From NCBI GenBank assembly GCA_016717105.1, contig JADKGF010000017.1, positions 21,105-85,104 on the forward strand: a DNA stretch of 64,000 nt, written 5' to 3'. Shown one piece after another: positions 51,918 through 62,279 of the stretch. This DNA is from Saprospiraceae bacterium (GTDB lineage Bacteria; Bacteroidota; Bacteroidia; Chitinophagales; Saprospiraceae). Under the pieces are notes generated by a model. The model had not been told where the DNA came from, made no database searches, and was given only the letters and a program-made list of their open reading frames with translations. The first letter of the stretch is position 1. Every line of letters begins with the position of its first letter. The position numbers and the translations under genes were made by a program.

Positions 51918-53478
51918 TGAGCGAGAGAATAAAAATACTTTGGGCTGATGATGAGATAGATATGCTTAAGCCGCAATTGTTTTTTTGGAAAAAAAGGGTT
52001 ATGAGGTAGTCACAGTCAGTAACGGACACGATGCGTTGGATGTTTTGGACGAAGATTCGACCATTGATATCGTGTTTTTGGATGAAAGCATGCCTGGATT
52101 GACGGGATTAGAGACTTTGGCACGTATTAAGTCCAAACTTCCCAATATTCCCATTGTCATGATTACCAAAAATGAAGCCGAAAACATAATGGAAGAAGCG
52201 ATCGGGTCTCAAATAGACGACTATCTGATCAAACCCGTAAATCCAAATCAAATCCTGCTTACGCTAAAAAAGATCGTGGATAATAAACGTCTAGTTTCAG
52301 AAAAAACAGCGACCGATTATCAGCAGGAATTTCGCAATATCGCAATGGAAATAAACAGTGGCCCTGACTATAAAGAATGGGTAGAAATCTATCGCAAAAT
52401 TATTTCTTGGGAATTGCGTCTAGATGATAGCAACAATCAGCAGATGAAAGAAATTCTCAATATGCAAAAAGAAGATGCTAACCGAGAATTTTTCAAATAC
52501 GTTTCAAAAAAATATATAGATTGGATCAAAAAGGCAGAAGGACCAAGGACTTCACAGAATTTGCTTAAAGACAAGGTTTTTCCACTTTTCGCAAATAATA
52601 AGCCCACGATTATGATACTGATGGACAATTTGAGATTTGACCAGTGGAAAATCATCGAACCAATCATCACAGAATTGTACAAAGTGGATGAAGAAGATTT
52701 TTTCTTTTCCATCCTGCCAACTGCAACACAATACAGCAGGAATGCAATTTTTTCAGGACTATTACCGATTGACATTCAAAAACGGTTTCCCGAATGGTGG
52801 CTCAATGACAATGAAGAAGGAGGCAAAAATCTCAAAGAAGGAGAATTGATGGCAGACCAGATAAAACGATTGGTAAAAAAGGAAATGAAATCAGAATATG
52901 TCAAAGTTACGAATGTTCAAGGTGCACGACAGCTGCAAGACAATGCCCTAAATTATGCCAATAATGACTTCACAGCTATTGTGTACAATTTTATTGATAT
53001 GCTATCTCACTCTAGGACAGAAATGGAAGTGTTGAAAGAGCTGGCAGGTGATGAAAAGGCTTATAGGTCATTGACAAAATCGTGGTTTTTGAATTCGCAA
53101 CTTTGGGCAACCTTGCAAAAACTTGCTGAACGTGACATTCAACTGGTCATCACCACGGATCATGGCACTATCCGCGTACAAAACTCAAGTAAAGTTATTG
53201 GTGATCGTGAGACCACAACCAATCTTCGATATAAAGTAGGTCGCAATCTGCAATATGACCGCAAAGATGTTTTCGAAGTAAAAAATCCGGTCGAAGCAGG
53301 TCTGCCTTCACCCAATATGAGCAGTTCGTTTATTTTTGCTAAGGAAGATGTTTTTTTCATCTATCCGAATAATTATGGGTATTACAACAATTTTTTCAAA
53401 GATACCTTCCAGCATGGCGGCGTTTCTATGGAAGAAATGATATGCCCAATTATTAAATTGTCACCAAAAACGAAGTAA
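51918..53478 (+). CDS. porX: PorX: response regulator with PglZ domain, one frameshift
   Basis: PorX regulates type IX secretion genes with PorY and the SigP sigma factor. The true start is ATG at 51918 (MSERIKILWADDEID). The frame breaks in the T7 run at 51980-51986; one more T joins it to the frame open from 51985 (EKKGYEVVTVSNGHDAL). In the joined protein (about 520 residues) the receiver has the acidic pair in WADDE, phospho-acceptor Asp56 (VFLDESMPG) and Lys in DDYLIKP. The C-terminal alkaline-phosphatase-like PglZ domain has LMDNLRFDQW, TATQYSRNAIFSG and a TTDHG metal-site motif. PorX PglZ domains hydrolyse oligonucleotides in tested homologues. No porY kinase is nearby, as is usual. 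Confidence 0.9.
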
Positions 53479-53499
53479 TTTATTTTAATGAATAATAAT

Positions 53500-53527
53500 T
53501 TTGGGGGCAAGTATTTTTTTACATTTG
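53500..53527 (+). promoter_or_regulatory. Bacteroidota-type promoter of the amino-acid oxidase gene
   Basis: TTTG (53500-53503), a 16-base spacer and TACATTTG (53520-53527) fit the consensus well. The leader would be about 26 bases. Confidence 0.6.
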
Positions 53528-53558
53528 TATTCGATTTCTAATTTACTATATTGATTAC

Positions 53559-54797
53559 ATGCATATTACAATTATAGGAGCTGGTGTCATAGGTCTTAGT
53601 ACTGCGTATTATCTTCATGAAGCTGGTCACGAAGTTACTATAATCGATAAAGGCGATGGCAAAAACAATTGTTCATTCGGCAATGCAGGATATATTTCGC
53701 CTAGTCATTTCATACCATTGGCATCACCTGGTATTGTGGCGCAAGGATTGAAGTGGATGTTGAGTTCGACTAGCCCCTTTTACATTAAGCCTAGGATAAA
53801 TGCCTCACTTATAAAATGGGGCTGGAAGTTTTATACTAAGGCAAATGAAAAGACGGTATCCAAAAATGCCCCACATTTAAACAATATTTTGCAATTGAGT
53901 AGAAACCTGATGATTAATCTGGATCATGCGAATGGTCATGGTTTTGAGTTGGAGAAAAAAGGTTGCTTAATGCTGTATAAAACCCAAGAAACGGCAAGTC
54001 ATGAGGCAACACTGGCAAATGAAGCATTAAAATATGGTATAGAAACTTCCATTCTTTCGGCTTCGGAAGTTCAGTCTATGGAATCAGAAGTAAAAGTCGA
54101 TGCTTTAGGTGGTGTGTATTTTCCTATAGATTGCCACTTGCATCCTGTAAAAATGATGCACACATTATCTAATTCTTTGGTACAGAAAGGTGTAAAGTTT
54201 TGTTACAATCAAGATGTAAAAGATTTTATTATCCACAATAATAAGGTAAGCGAAGTTATCACAAACAAAGGCAATTTTCCATGCGACCATGTAGTAATTG
54301 CTGTAGGATCTTGGATGGAAGTACTTACAAAGAAACTCGGAATAAACCTACTTTTGCAACCAGGAAAAGGTTATAGTGTGACGTATGCTGATCGTCAAAA
54401 TAACCTCAATCACCCAGCAATTCTTGTCGATGATCGGGTAGCTATGACGCCACTCGGCAAAGAATTAAGGGTTGGCGGCACAATGGAACTTTCGGGAATA
54501 AACCAAACCATTAACATGCACCGAGTTCATCCCATCATTGCAGCTGCCAATAAATATTATCCAGATATCAAGCTAACTGTACCATCAGAAGATAAAATAT
54601 GGTCTGGCCTTAGACCTTGTTCGCCAGATGGATTGCCCTATATCGGGCCAAGCCCACATCATAAAAACGTAACAATAGCTGGTGGACATGCTATGTTAGG
54701 AGTATCATTGGCTGCAGCTACTGGATTTTTGGTAAAGCAATTGATAAACCATGAAAAAACTGCCATACCAATGGATGCATTCCAAGTAGATCGGTAA
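53559..54797 (+). CDS. FAD-dependent D-amino-acid dehydrogenase (DadA-like)
   Basis: The 412-residue DAO-family flavoprotein has the N-terminal dinucleotide motif IIGAGVIGLSTAYYL, the DadA-type CSFGNAGYISPSH segment, VVIAVGSW, and the C-terminal FAD contact SGLRPCSPDGLPYIG with GGHAMLGVS. It likely oxidises D-amino acids or a related amine (possibly D-hydroxyproline) and feeds electrons to the chain. No racemase or transporter is adjacent to decide the substrate. It has its own promoter. Confidence 0.88.
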   Translation: MHITIIGAGVIGLSTAYYLHEAGHEVTIIDKGDGKNNCSFGNAGYISPSHFIPLASPGIVAQGLKWMLSSTSPFYIKPRINASLIKWGWKFYTKANEKTVSKNAPHLNNILQLSRNLMINLDHANGHGFELEKKGCLMLYKTQETASHEATLANEALKYGIETSILSASEVQSMESEVKVDALGGVYFPIDCHLHPVKMMHTLSNSLVQKGVKFCYNQDVKDFIIHNNKVSEVITNKGNFPCDHVVIAVGSWMEVLTKKLGINLLLQPGKGYSVTYADRQNNLNHPAILVDDRVAMTPLGKELRVGGTMELSGINQTINMHRVHPIIAAANKYYPDIKLTVPSEDKIWSGLRPCSPDGLPYIGPSPHHKNVTIAGGHAMLGVSLAAATGFLVKQLINHEKTAIPMDAFQVDR

Positions 54798-54939
54798 TTT
54801 GTAAATTGACTATAAAGTGATGTGGAAATTTAAACGCAATCATGATATTTTGTAGGCATTGATTTGTTGTATTGTTCTATATAGATTTATCTTATCTAAA
54901 TTATTTGTGAAAAGGTTTATACTAAAGCAAAACTAAATT

Positions 54940-54947
54940 TACCTTTG
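54940..54947 (+). promoter_or_regulatory. Candidate -7 box (TACCTTTG) for the TolC-like gene
   Basis: This is an exact TAnnTTTG match with a weak TTTA 20 bases upstream. It supports the ATG at 54995 (leader about 40 bases) over the one at 54962. Confidence 0.5.
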
Positions 54948-54994
54948 AGCTATTATATCTAATGATAATTTATTTTAGACCAAACCTAACCGCT

Positions 54995-56296
54995 ATGCGA
55001 ATTTATGGTATTATTATTTTTTCGATTTCGTGGATAGTTTCTTCTTGGGGACAACATGCACTTACACTGAATGAAGCTATAAAGAATGCCGTAGAGAATA
55101 ATTATCAGATTAGAATAGCTTCGAATGAATTGGCCATAGATGCAGCAAACAATACCAAAGGAAATGCGGGCATGTTGCCAGAGGTTGCCCTGAATTTTGG
55201 ACAGACTTTTAATATCAATAATTCTAGATTGGAACTTTCAAATGGTGATGTCAGGCAAGGTAGTGGTGCTAATTCCCGCAATTTGAGTGCTAATATTCAA
55301 GCAGCATGGACAGTATTTGATGGGATGCGTATGTTCGTGACTAGAGATCGTCTTGGCGAGATCGAGAATTTAGGTAAGATAAACCTTCAAATGCAAATAG
55401 AGAATACCGTCGCTCAGGTTATGGAATTGTATTACGGATTGGAATATCAGCAGGAAAGGCTAAAAACTATCAAAGAGGCGATTGAAATATCCAAGGAAAG
55501 ATTACAGCTTGCAAAATTAAAACAGGATGCAGGCAGTGGGTCTGGAATTCCAATTATACAAGCTCAAGTAGATATCAATGCAGATAGCTCGATGCTCATA
55601 AATCAGGAATTACTCTACAAAAATATGAAAATAAACCTGAATAGTTTAATGGCAAAAAATCCAGAATTTGACTTTGTCATTTTCGAGACTGAATCACTTC
55701 CTATTCCAAGTCTGGATGAAGTACTGAATTTGGCATCGCAAAGAAATAAAATGCTGCAATTAGCAAACAAAAATTTGGCTATTTCAGGGCTGACAATCAA
55801 ACAATGGGAAGCCAACAAATATCCGACACTTGATGTCAATGCAGGGTATAATTTTTCACAAGCTAATGCTGAGATTGGTGTTTTTAAATTCAATCAAAAT
55901 GCAGGTGTTTCATTTGGTCTCACAGGAAGATGGAATATTTTTAATGGGTGTAATAACAAAAGAGAAATTCAGGTTGCAAAACTTAATTTGGAATCGGGAA
56001 AGTTGGCCAAAGAAGAGACTGAACTTAACGTGAAGGCAAATATTCATACTGTACATAATACTTTCGTGAATGCAAATAAGATGGTCGGTCAAGAAGACAA
56101 AAATATCTTGGCAGCAAAGCAAAATCTCGATATCACATCAGAAAAAATGCGTGTAGGAAGTATAAATTCGCTCGAATTGCGACAAGCTCAACTCAACCTG
56201 ATCGAAGCACAATTTCGAAAATTGACGGCCATATACGAAGGAAAACTGGCTAATCTTGAACTTATTAGATTATCTGGTGGTTTGTTTTCAAACTGA
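54995..56296 (+). CDS. TolC-family outer-membrane efflux protein
   Basis: ATG at 54995 is chosen because it opens the signal peptide directly (MRIYGIIIFSISWIVSS, cut near WGQ). The mature protein of about 415 residues begins with the TolC-type LTLNEAIKNAVENNYQIRIA. It has the long helical repeat pattern (QERLKTIKEAIEISKERLQLAK, and MRVGSINSLELRQAQLNLIEAQ in the second half). It forms a trimeric channel for tripartite pumps or exporters. No inner-membrane pump or adaptor gene is next to it, so it may serve several systems. Confidence 0.88.
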   Translation: MRIYGIIIFSISWIVSSWGQHALTLNEAIKNAVENNYQIRIASNELAIDAANNTKGNAGMLPEVALNFGQTFNINNSRLELSNGDVRQGSGANSRNLSANIQAAWTVFDGMRMFVTRDRLGEIENLGKINLQMQIENTVAQVMELYYGLEYQQERLKTIKEAIEISKERLQLAKLKQDAGSGSGIPIIQAQVDINADSSMLINQELLYKNMKINLNSLMAKNPEFDFVIFETESLPIPSLDEVLNLASQRNKMLQLANKNLAISGLTIKQWEANKYPTLDVNAGYNFSQANAEIGVFKFNQNAGVSFGLTGRWNIFNGCNNKREIQVAKLNLESGKLAKEETELNVKANIHTVHNTFVNANKMVGQEDKNILAAKQNLDITSEKMRVGSINSLELRQAQLNLIEAQFRKLTAIYEGKLANLELIRLSGGLFSN

Positions 56297-56309
56297 TGAA
56301 ATTTAGGAA

Positions 56310-57104
56310 ATGTACCAGGTAAGTGAGATTGTTATATATCCAGTAAAAGGTTTAGCGGGTATCCAACTACAAAGTTCACGTGTTTTTGAACATGGACTGG
56401 AGTATGATCGCAACTGGATGCTAATTGATAGCGAAAATCATTTTATCTCACAAAGACAAAATTCGCTTCTTGCGCTCTTTGTGACGCAGATAGACGAGGA
56501 AAATCTGATTATCACATATAATAACTCAAAACTAGTAGTGCCTTTATCTGCAGCATCAGATGAAAAATTGACAATTACTGTGTGGGATGATAAAGCTTCG
56601 GTCACGCCTGTATCTGACGAAGCCGACCAATGGTTTTCAGAGCAATTAGGTAATAGAGTTAGATTGGTTAAATTAGCATCGACGACCGCAAGACAACATA
56701 CCGCATCAACCACAAGTCAAACATTTGACGTAAGTCTAGCAGATGCATATCCTTTTCTGATCTTGGGTTGGGAAAGTTTATTTTATCTAAATAAAAAGAT
56801 GGAAACGCCGCTGTTTATGAATCGTTTCAGGCCCAACATTGTCATCAATACAAGCTTTGCACATGAAGAGGATGACTGGCAAGAGTTTACCATTGGGAAT
56901 GATGTGCGATTATGCAATATAAAACCATGTGGGCGATGTCAGGTCGTGACCATAGACCAATCAACGGCTGCAATTGACTCAACACCATTGGCGATCTTGA
57001 ATACTTATCGAAAGCAAGGAAATAGTGTAAATTTTGGCATGAATGCCATTTGTAAACAAGTTGGATCTATTAGTGTGGGAGATCAAATACATATTCATAC
57101 ATAA
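56310..57104 (+). CDS. MOSC-domain protein
   Basis: The 264-residue protein has the MOSC N-terminal beta-barrel (IYPVKGLAGIQLQSSRV, GLEYDRNWMLID) and a MOSC domain with the conserved Cys in CNIKPCGRCQVVTID. The family includes molybdenum-cofactor sulfurase C-domains and mARC/YcbX-type reductases, and the Cys would bind the cofactor. It most resembles YcbX-like N-hydroxylated-base reductases, but without the ferredoxin tail. It lies 13 bases after the TolC gene and 12 bases before a glycosyltransferase, so they may be cotranscribed. Confidence 0.88.
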   Translation: MYQVSEIVIYPVKGLAGIQLQSSRVFEHGLEYDRNWMLIDSENHFISQRQNSLLALFVTQIDEENLIITYNNSKLVVPLSAASDEKLTITVWDDKASVTPVSDEADQWFSEQLGNRVRLVKLASTTARQHTASTTSQTFDVSLADAYPFLILGWESLFYLNKKMETPLFMNRFRPNIVINTSFAHEEDDWQEFTIGNDVRLCNIKPCGRCQVVTIDQSTAAIDSTPLAILNTYRKQGNSVNFGMNAICKQVGSISVGDQIHIHT

Positions 57105-57116
57105 GAATGGAAAGTG

Positions 57117-58001
57117 ATGGATTTTGAAAAATATGTGTATTCTGATGGCGCCGAATATGATTTTTGTGTGCTGATACCGACTTGGAATAATTTGCCTTTT
57201 TTGCGCAATTGCCTAGACAGTCTTTCGAAGCATTCAACATTGAAAATTCAACCGATTGTCATCGCTAATGAAGGCAAAGATGGCACTGCTGATTGGCTGC
57301 AAAGCGTGCAGAATATAGATTATATCCATGCAAAAAAGAATTTGGGTATTTGTTATGCATTGAACATAGCCCGCAGTTTGGCAAAGGCTGATTATATTGT
57401 CTATTCGAATGATGATATGTATTTTTTGCCCGATTGGGATGTGAAATTGATGCAAGAAATTAAGCAGCTTGATCACCATTATTTTATGTTGTCTGCCACA
57501 ATGATCGAGCCAGAAGAAACTGGAAATCCCTGCGTTTCCATAGCCAATTACGGAAGAGATCTAGATAGTTTTGACGAAAAAAAATTAGTTTCTTCTTATC
57601 ATACACATCATAAAGAAGACTGGAAAGGAAGTACTTGGCCGCCGAATGTAGTACATAAAGATATTTGGGATCTTGTAGGTGGACTGAGTATCGAATACAG
57701 TCCAGGTATGTATTCTGATCCAGATTTTAGTATGAAGTTGTACCAAGTAGGTGTTCGTCATTTTAAAGGTATCGGCAATAGTATGGTCTATCATTTCGGA
57801 TCCAAATCGACCAAAAGAATCCGTAAAAACAAAGGAAGAAGTACCTTTATCTTGAAATGGGGCATGACGGCCAACTATTTTATGAATAAAATTCTCAATA
57901 TAGGTAAACCTTGGTTTCAGGATGTGCAGAAACATAAATTGTCTGCTTGGGATATCGGATTACGCAAGATCAAAAGGATGCTTGCTGCGTTATCTCAATA
58001 G
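57117..58001 (+). CDS. Family 2-type glycosyltransferase
   Basis: The 294-residue protein has a GT-A fold start (FCVLIPTWNNLPFLRNCLDSL), NLGICYALNIA and an acidic metal/nucleotide-sugar motif (VYSNDDMYFLPDWD). ATG at 57117 is preferred to the GTG at 57114. It has no membrane helices. The donor and acceptor sugars are unknown; a surface glycan role is likely in view of the neighbouring envelope genes. It is convergent with porQ. Confidence 0.86.
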   Translation: MDFEKYVYSDGAEYDFCVLIPTWNNLPFLRNCLDSLSKHSTLKIQPIVIANEGKDGTADWLQSVQNIDYIHAKKNLGICYALNIARSLAKADYIVYSNDDMYFLPDWDVKLMQEIKQLDHHYFMLSATMIEPEETGNPCVSIANYGRDLDSFDEKKLVSSYHTHHKEDWKGSTWPPNVVHKDIWDLVGGLSIEYSPGMYSDPDFSMKLYQVGVRHFKGIGNSMVYHFGSKSTKRIRKNKGRSTFILKWGMTANYFMNKILNIGKPWFQDVQKHKLSAWDIGLRKIKRMLAALSQ

Positions 58002-58030
58002 CACTTTTCTAAATAACGGTAAGGAAAAAA

Positions 58031-59080
58031 TCAGAGTGTTTTGAAAAATTTACCTAGGTCTGTACTGATACTGATGTGATTTGTAGCACCTGCGACATGG
58101 TGATAACCTATGCCATAATCCAATTTGAAAGCATTGATCTTGATACCAAGCCCAAGACTATATCCTGCCAGACTTCTGAAGGTATTCAAGGACAATTCTT
58201 TCCTCCTCAAATGATTGTATCCAACACGTAAACGTAAGTTTTCATTTCTGCCGAGCAAGAATTCGCCATTGATGATGACATGCCGAAAGATGTTGTCCAC
58301 GACATTTGCAAAATTGTTTTCTTCAATCTTTTCTCCAAAGATATCCGTTTGTTGATTCAAAGATGGATCATCGTATCGATAATTGCCTTTATTGAGATGG
58401 TGGGCAATAACCGAGATTCTAAATGGCAGATATTTGAGTCTTTTTGACAATCCTATTTGCACATCCAAAGGTGTACCATAACGAACGCCGTTATATGTAG
58501 TGAGTTCAGCACCAATGTTTTTGATGACAAAAGACAAAATAAAACCTGATGAATCTTTTACATAATTTGCACCCAAATCCATTAGTAATCCCGTAGATGA
58601 ATAAGACTCTAAATTGCTAAAAACACCTTTAATATTTGCCCCAACGGTGATCCTTTCCGCAACTTTTTTAGAAGCACCTAGTATAAAAGCTGTTTCTTTG
58701 GCACTAAATGATTCACCGACATTACCCAGTAAATCTGCATAGTTAAAATCTCCATAATTGATATATTGAACGGCAAAATGTGTATTTAGATTCCACTTAT
58801 CCAATTTCCTACCATAAGCGACATAGCCGTTTTGCACACTGGCAAAATGAAAATTGTGCGAAAAGGAGATCCTATTATGCATTTTTTCATTAAGTGAAGC
58901 TGGATTACTCAAGGCAAGCGTGATATCTTCATCTTGCACAGATGGTAATGCACCACCTAAGGCTGTAATTCTTGCGGACGAAGGCAAGTTGAGAAATTCG
59001 TAGGCATCTTGACCGCCAATTTGGGCCATCAATAACGAAGCAAAACTACAAAAGAACCATACGGTAAGCCATTGTTTCAT
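58031..59080 (-). CDS. porQ: T9SS outer-membrane protein PorQ
   Basis: PorQ is a PorV-like FadL-type barrel that takes part in the T9SS attachment complex. The 349-residue protein has a signal peptide (to about LLMAQ) and the family start IGGQDAYEFLNLPSSARITALGG. SNPASLN follows, then many alternating beta strands of the barrel (INYGDFNYAD, IGAELTTYNGVRYG). It lies 10 bases downstream of a MORN-repeat lipoprotein gene. Confidence 0.88.
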   Translation of the reverse strand: MKQWLTVWFFCSFASLLMAQIGGQDAYEFLNLPSSARITALGGALPSVQDEDITLALSNPASLNEKMHNRISFSHNFHFASVQNGYVAYGRKLDKWNLNTHFAVQYINYGDFNYADLLGNVGESFSAKETAFILGASKKVAERITVGANIKGVFSNLESYSSTGLLMDLGANYVKDSSGFILSFVIKNIGAELTTYNGVRYGTPLDVQIGLSKRLKYLPFRISVIAHHLNKGNYRYDDPSLNQQTDIFGEKIEENNFANVVDNIFRHVIINGEFLLGRNENLRLRVGYNHLRRKELSLNTFRSLAGYSLGLGIKINAFKLDYGIGYHHVAGATNHISISTDLGKFFKTL

Positions 59081-59090
59081 AGCGTATTAA

Positions 59091-59735
59091 TTAGAATTTT
59101 AAGGTGGGAACTGATTTCAAAGTGTCATAATTTACTTCCGGCATTCCTGGGCGCCAGAAAGTACGGCATACCGCCATTGAGTCGCATTTCATTCGCTTGA
59201 TCATGGTACCGAGTGAATCCCATTCTTCCAAAAGACCAAATTCATTGTCGCCATTAAGATATGTTCCCTTCCAGTGTATCTGACCATTTTCATAATATTC
59301 AGTAAAAGGTCCATTTTCATTATTATCTGACATGATGACTTCTTCTTTTATTTTGCCAGATTCATAATAAACTTTTACTGGTCCGGTGAGTACATTTTGT
59401 GTATAGTTTTTTTCGACCTTTACCTGACCATTATCATAGTATGCTTTATATGCACCATTCAGGAGTCCACCATCTGTGTAGTTTTCTTCTATTTCTGGTT
59501 TTCCATTCTGAAAAAATAATGTTCTTATTCCTGAATATTGACCATTCTTAAAAAATGCTTCTTCTTTGATTTTTCCATCTTCATAATATTCCTGAAATTT
59601 TCCTTCTTTTTCTCCATTTTTGTTCAACGTGTACACCTCTTTGATTTTACCATTTGGAAACTTTGTTTCAACTTGTTTTAATCCGCAGCCCATAAAGGTA
59701 AAAACTAGGGTAATAAAAAGTATATACTTCATCAT
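59091..59735 (-). CDS. MORN-repeat lipoprotein (YwqK-like)
   Basis: The 214-residue protein begins with a lipoprotein signal (YILFITLVFTFMGCG, lipobox FMGC). It has six to eight MORN-type repeats of the YYExGKIKEE kind (YEDGKIKEEAFFKNG, YDNGQVKVEKNYTQN, YENGQIHWKGTYLNG). Such proteins are often labelled YwqK-family antitoxins by similarity, but no toxin gene is present and the signal peptide argues against that role. It is probably surface- or periplasm-facing and cotranscribed with porQ. Confidence 0.8.
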   Translation of the reverse strand: MMKYILFITLVFTFMGCGLKQVETKFPNGKIKEVYTLNKNGEKEGKFQEYYEDGKIKEEAFFKNGQYSGIRTLFFQNGKPEIEENYTDGGLLNGAYKAYYDNGQVKVEKNYTQNVLTGPVKVYYESGKIKEEVIMSDNNENGPFTEYYENGQIHWKGTYLNGDNEFGLLEEWDSLGTMIKRMKCDSMAVCRTFWRPGMPEVNYDTLKSVPTLKF

Positions 59736-59861
59736 TGTTGTTTTGTTTTATATTGATATAACGAAAGTAAGATTATTTTTGGTATATAATCAATGGCACA
59801 AATCTACTTGTTGATGATTATTATTGATGTTGAAATTGGATGATTTTTTCAATATTCTGTA

Positions 59862-59901
59862 TCAAAAAAAAACGGGCTGGTAAATAATCATTACCAACCC
59901 G
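59862..59901 (-). terminator. Terminator of the ppiD-like gene
   Basis: On the minus strand GCGGGTTGGTAA and TTTACCAGCCCG form a long stem with about nine T after it, 28 bases beyond the stop codon. Confidence 0.88.
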
Positions 59902-59928
59902 CTGTATAATTTATACAAATCTAATCAA

Positions 59929-62039
59929 TTAAAAGAAGGTAAATCGGTTGTCTTCTACCTTATTTGCTTTTTTGAGTGATTCCATAAGTTTGTAATTTAC
60001 CTGCATTCTTGCACCTTGGGTCAATTGCATTTTTTGGCCAAAGGCACCACTTTCTGTGCTAGCAGGTGTTTTACTTACTAATTTTGCTACATAGACACCA
60101 GAATTTCCGATTACTGGAGCAACATCAGCACCTGCGTTTGCAGCAAATATTTTTCCAATTACCATTGGCTCTTGACCACCATCAGGGATCATTGCTGAAC
60201 CAAAAGTTATATTCTGTGCATTACCTTTAGTCAAGCCAAAGTTTGTTGCTATTTGGTCTAAGTCAGTACCGCTGATTTGAGACTTGATTTTTTCGCCTTT
60301 CTTTTTGTTTTTGACTAATGCCTCGATTTTAGATCTTACGGATTCTACAGTTGCAGGGCCTGCTTTGTCTATTGATTTTAATGCTGCAATCACTTGTTTG
60401 CTTGTATAATACAAGTTTTCGTCAGCATAAGTATAAAGCGATGGAGATACATCACCTACATTTGTATCGTCTTCATAAGCCCATTTGATGATGTCTCTTG
60501 AAATCTGACCTGAGCCCAAAGTACCGAAGACATAATCATTCTTTTTAAGTCCACCAGCCACTTCAACTTTCAAGTCACCAGTAGCTATTTTGTTTAGATC
60601 TTCGATTTTTTTGGTTTTTTCTAGAAGTGCAAGCACTTTGTCTTCCACTGCATTTTGAGTTCCTTCTGAAGGAATTATCGGCTCACCAATATAAGCTACT
60701 TTATACTTCATTTCATTTGTCTTGAAGATAAGTTTCTCAACTTTGATAAGATGTACACCGAACTGTGTAGTAACCACATACATGCTTCCTGGTTGGCCAC
60801 CAAATACAGCATCATTAAATTGTGGAACCATAGCACCAGGGGCAAATGAACCAAGATCTCCACCTTTTGTGGCTGAGCCTGGATCCTGACTATTTGCTTT
60901 TGCTGCATCAGCAAATGAAATAGAACCACTGCTGATCGCTGTTTTAAGACTATCAATAAATTTTTGAGCTGCTGCCATTTGTACAGGATCGCCATTCGCT
61001 ACACTTCTTAGGATATGTGATGCTTTGGCTGAGTCAGCTTCTACTTTTTTGCCTACAAGTTTTGCTACAGTATATACATTCTCATTGATAAATGGTCCGA
61101 AAACATCACCAACAGACAATGTAGTAACGGTATCCTTCATCTTGCCCAAAAGGTCTGCTTTTTTAGCATAGGTATTATTTAAATAACCATTATTATTTGC
61201 TGCAAAAAGAGAATCATTAGGTGTAGTCCTAAAATCGACTGCTGCTTTTACCATCTTATCTCTTAATGAAGTTGAGTCTTCTGATGTTGGTTTTACGTCA
61301 AAACTACATAAGCAACATTGCGTACTTCTTCAGTATTGATATACTTGGATTCGTGATCTTTAATATATGCTTCAAAATCTGCATCTGTCAATTTAATCTC
61401 TTCGTCAGTCACCTTATCGAATGGTATTTTTACATAATCGAAAGTGGCTGCTTCATTGTTCAACTTATTCATGGCTTCTGCATACCAAGTAGGTGTGTAG
61501 ATAGCTTTCGCAACCATATTGTTAAGTTTTGTCTGCTTTTGAGTTTTTATAACTTGCTTACGAAGTTCATTAAAACGATTTGCAAACTCAGGATTGGTAA
61601 CAGTACCTTCATCGATTGCCTTTTTGATTTCATTGAGTTGCTCTCTATTTACTTGACCAGTTTGTGGGTCACGATAGAAAGACTGAATAAGTGGACTCAA
61701 ATTTGTGCCGAATTCAAGTTCGTTTAGCTCGTCTGCTCCAACTCCAATACCAGTGGCATCAGAAATTTTGTTAATGATGGCATTTTCTACAAAATAACTC
61801 CAAAGCGAGTTTCTTCTACCATATACATCACCAGATCCACTATAAAGTGCTTCTTCAGCACGCTGGAAGTCCATATAGTCAATCTTTTCACCGGCTACTT
61901 TTCCGATGGTTGTTTTGGATCCCATACCGCTGCCATTATTACCATTGGTCATATCCATGATAATAAATCCTGCCAATGCCAGTGCAAGCAAGACAACGAC
62001 AAGCCACATGTGTTTTCTGATCTTTCCTATTAAAGCCAT
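59929..62039 (-). CDS. ppiD: PpiD-like peptidyl-prolyl isomerase/chaperone, one frameshift
   Basis: This is a membrane-anchored periplasmic foldase for exported proteins. The N-terminal part has a TM anchor (WLVVVLLALALAGFIIMDM) and a SurA/PpiD N-terminal chaperone domain. The second part has a PpiC-type isomerase domain (ADSAKASHILRS, SQDPGSATKGGDLGSF, GVHLIKVEKL) and a further parvulin-like region. Frames 62039-61293 and the one ending at 59929 join in VAYVVFDVKPTSEDS if one base is restored in the A4 run at 61300-61303. The joined length of about 700 residues suits the Bacteroidota PpiD/SurA-N family. A strong terminator follows and a good promoter precedes it. Confidence 0.88.
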
Positions 62040-62117
62040 AGTATCTTATTAAATTTAATATATCTAATTTTGCAAATAAAATAATACCTTCCACCAATCA
62101 TTTTGCGAAAAGCGGCA

Positions 62118-62147
62118 CAAAGGTAAATTATTTACAGGTATTTCCAA
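62118..62147 (-). promoter_or_regulatory. Bacteroidota-type promoter of the ppiD-like gene
   Basis: On the minus strand TTG (62147-62145), a 19-base spacer and TACCTTTG (62125-62118) match the consensus. The leader would be about 73 bases. Confidence 0.6.
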
Positions 62148-62279
62148 ATAAGACATCCTATTTTCAGCATAAATTAATGCTTTTTAGTACATTAACACTG
62201 AATTGTATCTTTTATAAGCAAAATCGGTACATCAAGAAATCTTATTATACGAATATTGGTACAAGAAAACCCTAGCAAA

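Noticed and set aside
51918..51990. A short separate peptide gene before porX
   Set aside because: The 51918 frame reads the exact N-terminus of PorX up to a T7 run, so it is the same gene with one missing base.
59091..59735. Antitoxin of a toxin-antitoxin pair (YwqK label)
   Set aside because: The protein has a lipoprotein signal and no toxin gene is adjacent; it is coupled to porQ instead.
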